DNA of 5,052 nt, taken from assembly GCA_945867725.1 (NCBI GenBank), contig CAMBJI010000182.1:1-5052 (forward strand), read 5' to 3'. The stretch is from Bordetella parapertussis. GTDB lineage: Bacteria; Pseudomonadota; Gammaproteobacteria; Burkholderiales; Burkholderiaceae_D. This document shows, one piece after another, positions 4,860-5,052 of this stretch. How positions within the stretch are numbered: position 1 is the first letter of the stretch; each line of letters starts with the position of its first letter. Made by a program: the position numbers and the translations under genes. The notes under the pieces were generated by a model, which did no database searches, was not told the origin of the DNA, and worked only from the letters and a program-made list of their open reading frames with translations.

Positions 4860-5052
4860 TTAAACATGCCCAAGTCCGTGCAGGGCTCTTGATCCGTGAT
4901 CGCCAGTTAATTGAGAAGGCCACGGTCGAAATTTGGCAACGCTAGTGCGGAGATTCCCCAAGGAGCTTAAAACAGGGTCGCCAGATTTTTTTTCATCACG
5001 ACCATATTCTTCAATACGGTTGTAGAGCGTCTTGAGGCTGATTCCCAGCATA
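4860..5052 (-). CDS. Sigma-54-dependent response regulator, C-terminal Fis-type DNA-binding end (5' part outside window)
   Basis: Only the last 63 residues are visible. They begin with MLGISLKTLYNRIEEYG, the recognition part of the HTH_8/Fis helix-turn-helix that ends NtrC-family enhancer-binding proteins. By family knowledge the unseen part should contain a receiver domain and an AAA+ sigma-54 interaction domain; this cannot be seen here. Relatives normally stop soon after 'YNRL.EY'. Here a tail of about 46 residues (from GRDEKKSGDP on) continues with no recognisable domain, immediately after a run of eight A bases on the coding strand (4986-4993). Removing one A would give an earlier stop, KNLATLF then TAA. 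A frameshift, slippage site or genuine extension are all possible. The protein is the natural candidate activator for the sigma-54 promoter at 1524-1539. Confidence 0.8.
   Translation of the reverse strand, partial: MLGISLKTLYNRIEEYGRDEKKSGDPVLSSLGNLRTSVAKFRPWPSQLTGDHGSRALHGLGHV
4986..4993 (-). repeat. A8 homopolymer in the regulator coding strand
   Basis: Eight A bases in a row (T on the plus strand) encode E-K-K just after the Fis helix. It is the longest clean homopolymer noticed in the window and lies at the point where the protein departs from the family's normal length. Such tracts are prone to polymerase slippage and to sequencing error. Confidence 0.6.

Overview
The window looks like chromosomal DNA of a Gram-negative bacterium, most likely a betaproteobacterium (Burkholderiales/Oxalobacteraceae-like). 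This rests on moderate GC content, a YqjD/YqjE/YqjK-like plus entericidin gene set, a Fis-type sigma-54 regulator and a textbook sigma-54 promoter. The taxonomic placement is inference. No rRNA, tRNA, CRISPR array, insertion sequence or phage structural gene was seen.

Layout. (1) Positions 1-1225, minus strand: nearly all of a periplasmic binding protein of the branched-chain amino-acid/amide ABC-transporter type, with a lipoprotein-like signal; only the extreme C-terminus is cut off. (2) Positions 1226-1617: a divergent intergenic region carrying a near-perfect -24/-12 sigma-54 promoter (TGGCACG-N4-TTGCA) pointing right, with palindromes upstream and downstream of it. (3) Positions 1618-3005, plus strand: a compact four-gene operon of small envelope proteins. 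These are a DUF883/ElaB-YqjD-like tail-anchored protein, a YqjE-like two-helix 'phage holin family' protein, a YqjK-like membrane protein and an entericidin-like lipoprotein. The last three genes are packed with optimal Shine-Dalgarno spacing, and two of the junctions overlap. (4) Positions 3014-4658, minus strand: a small putative exported protein converging on the operon, a small PRC-barrel-like protein and a four-helix membrane protein. (5) Positions 4860-5052, minus strand: the C-terminal Fis-type helix-turn-helix of a sigma-54-dependent response regulator, running off the window.

Working idea: a bacterial enhancer-binding protein (right edge) and a sigma-54 promoter (left) bracket a set of small envelope proteins. 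This suggests a sigma-54-controlled envelope or ribosome-hibernation-type stress module. The promoter, the Fis helix and the operon structure can be read in the sequence; the regulatory link between them is inference. Points that deserve checking are the A8 homopolymer near the regulator's C-terminus, the palindromes around the promoter, a possible 35-residue membrane peptide between the regulator and the membrane protein, and an exported protein of unknown function whose 3' end overlaps a large inverted repeat.
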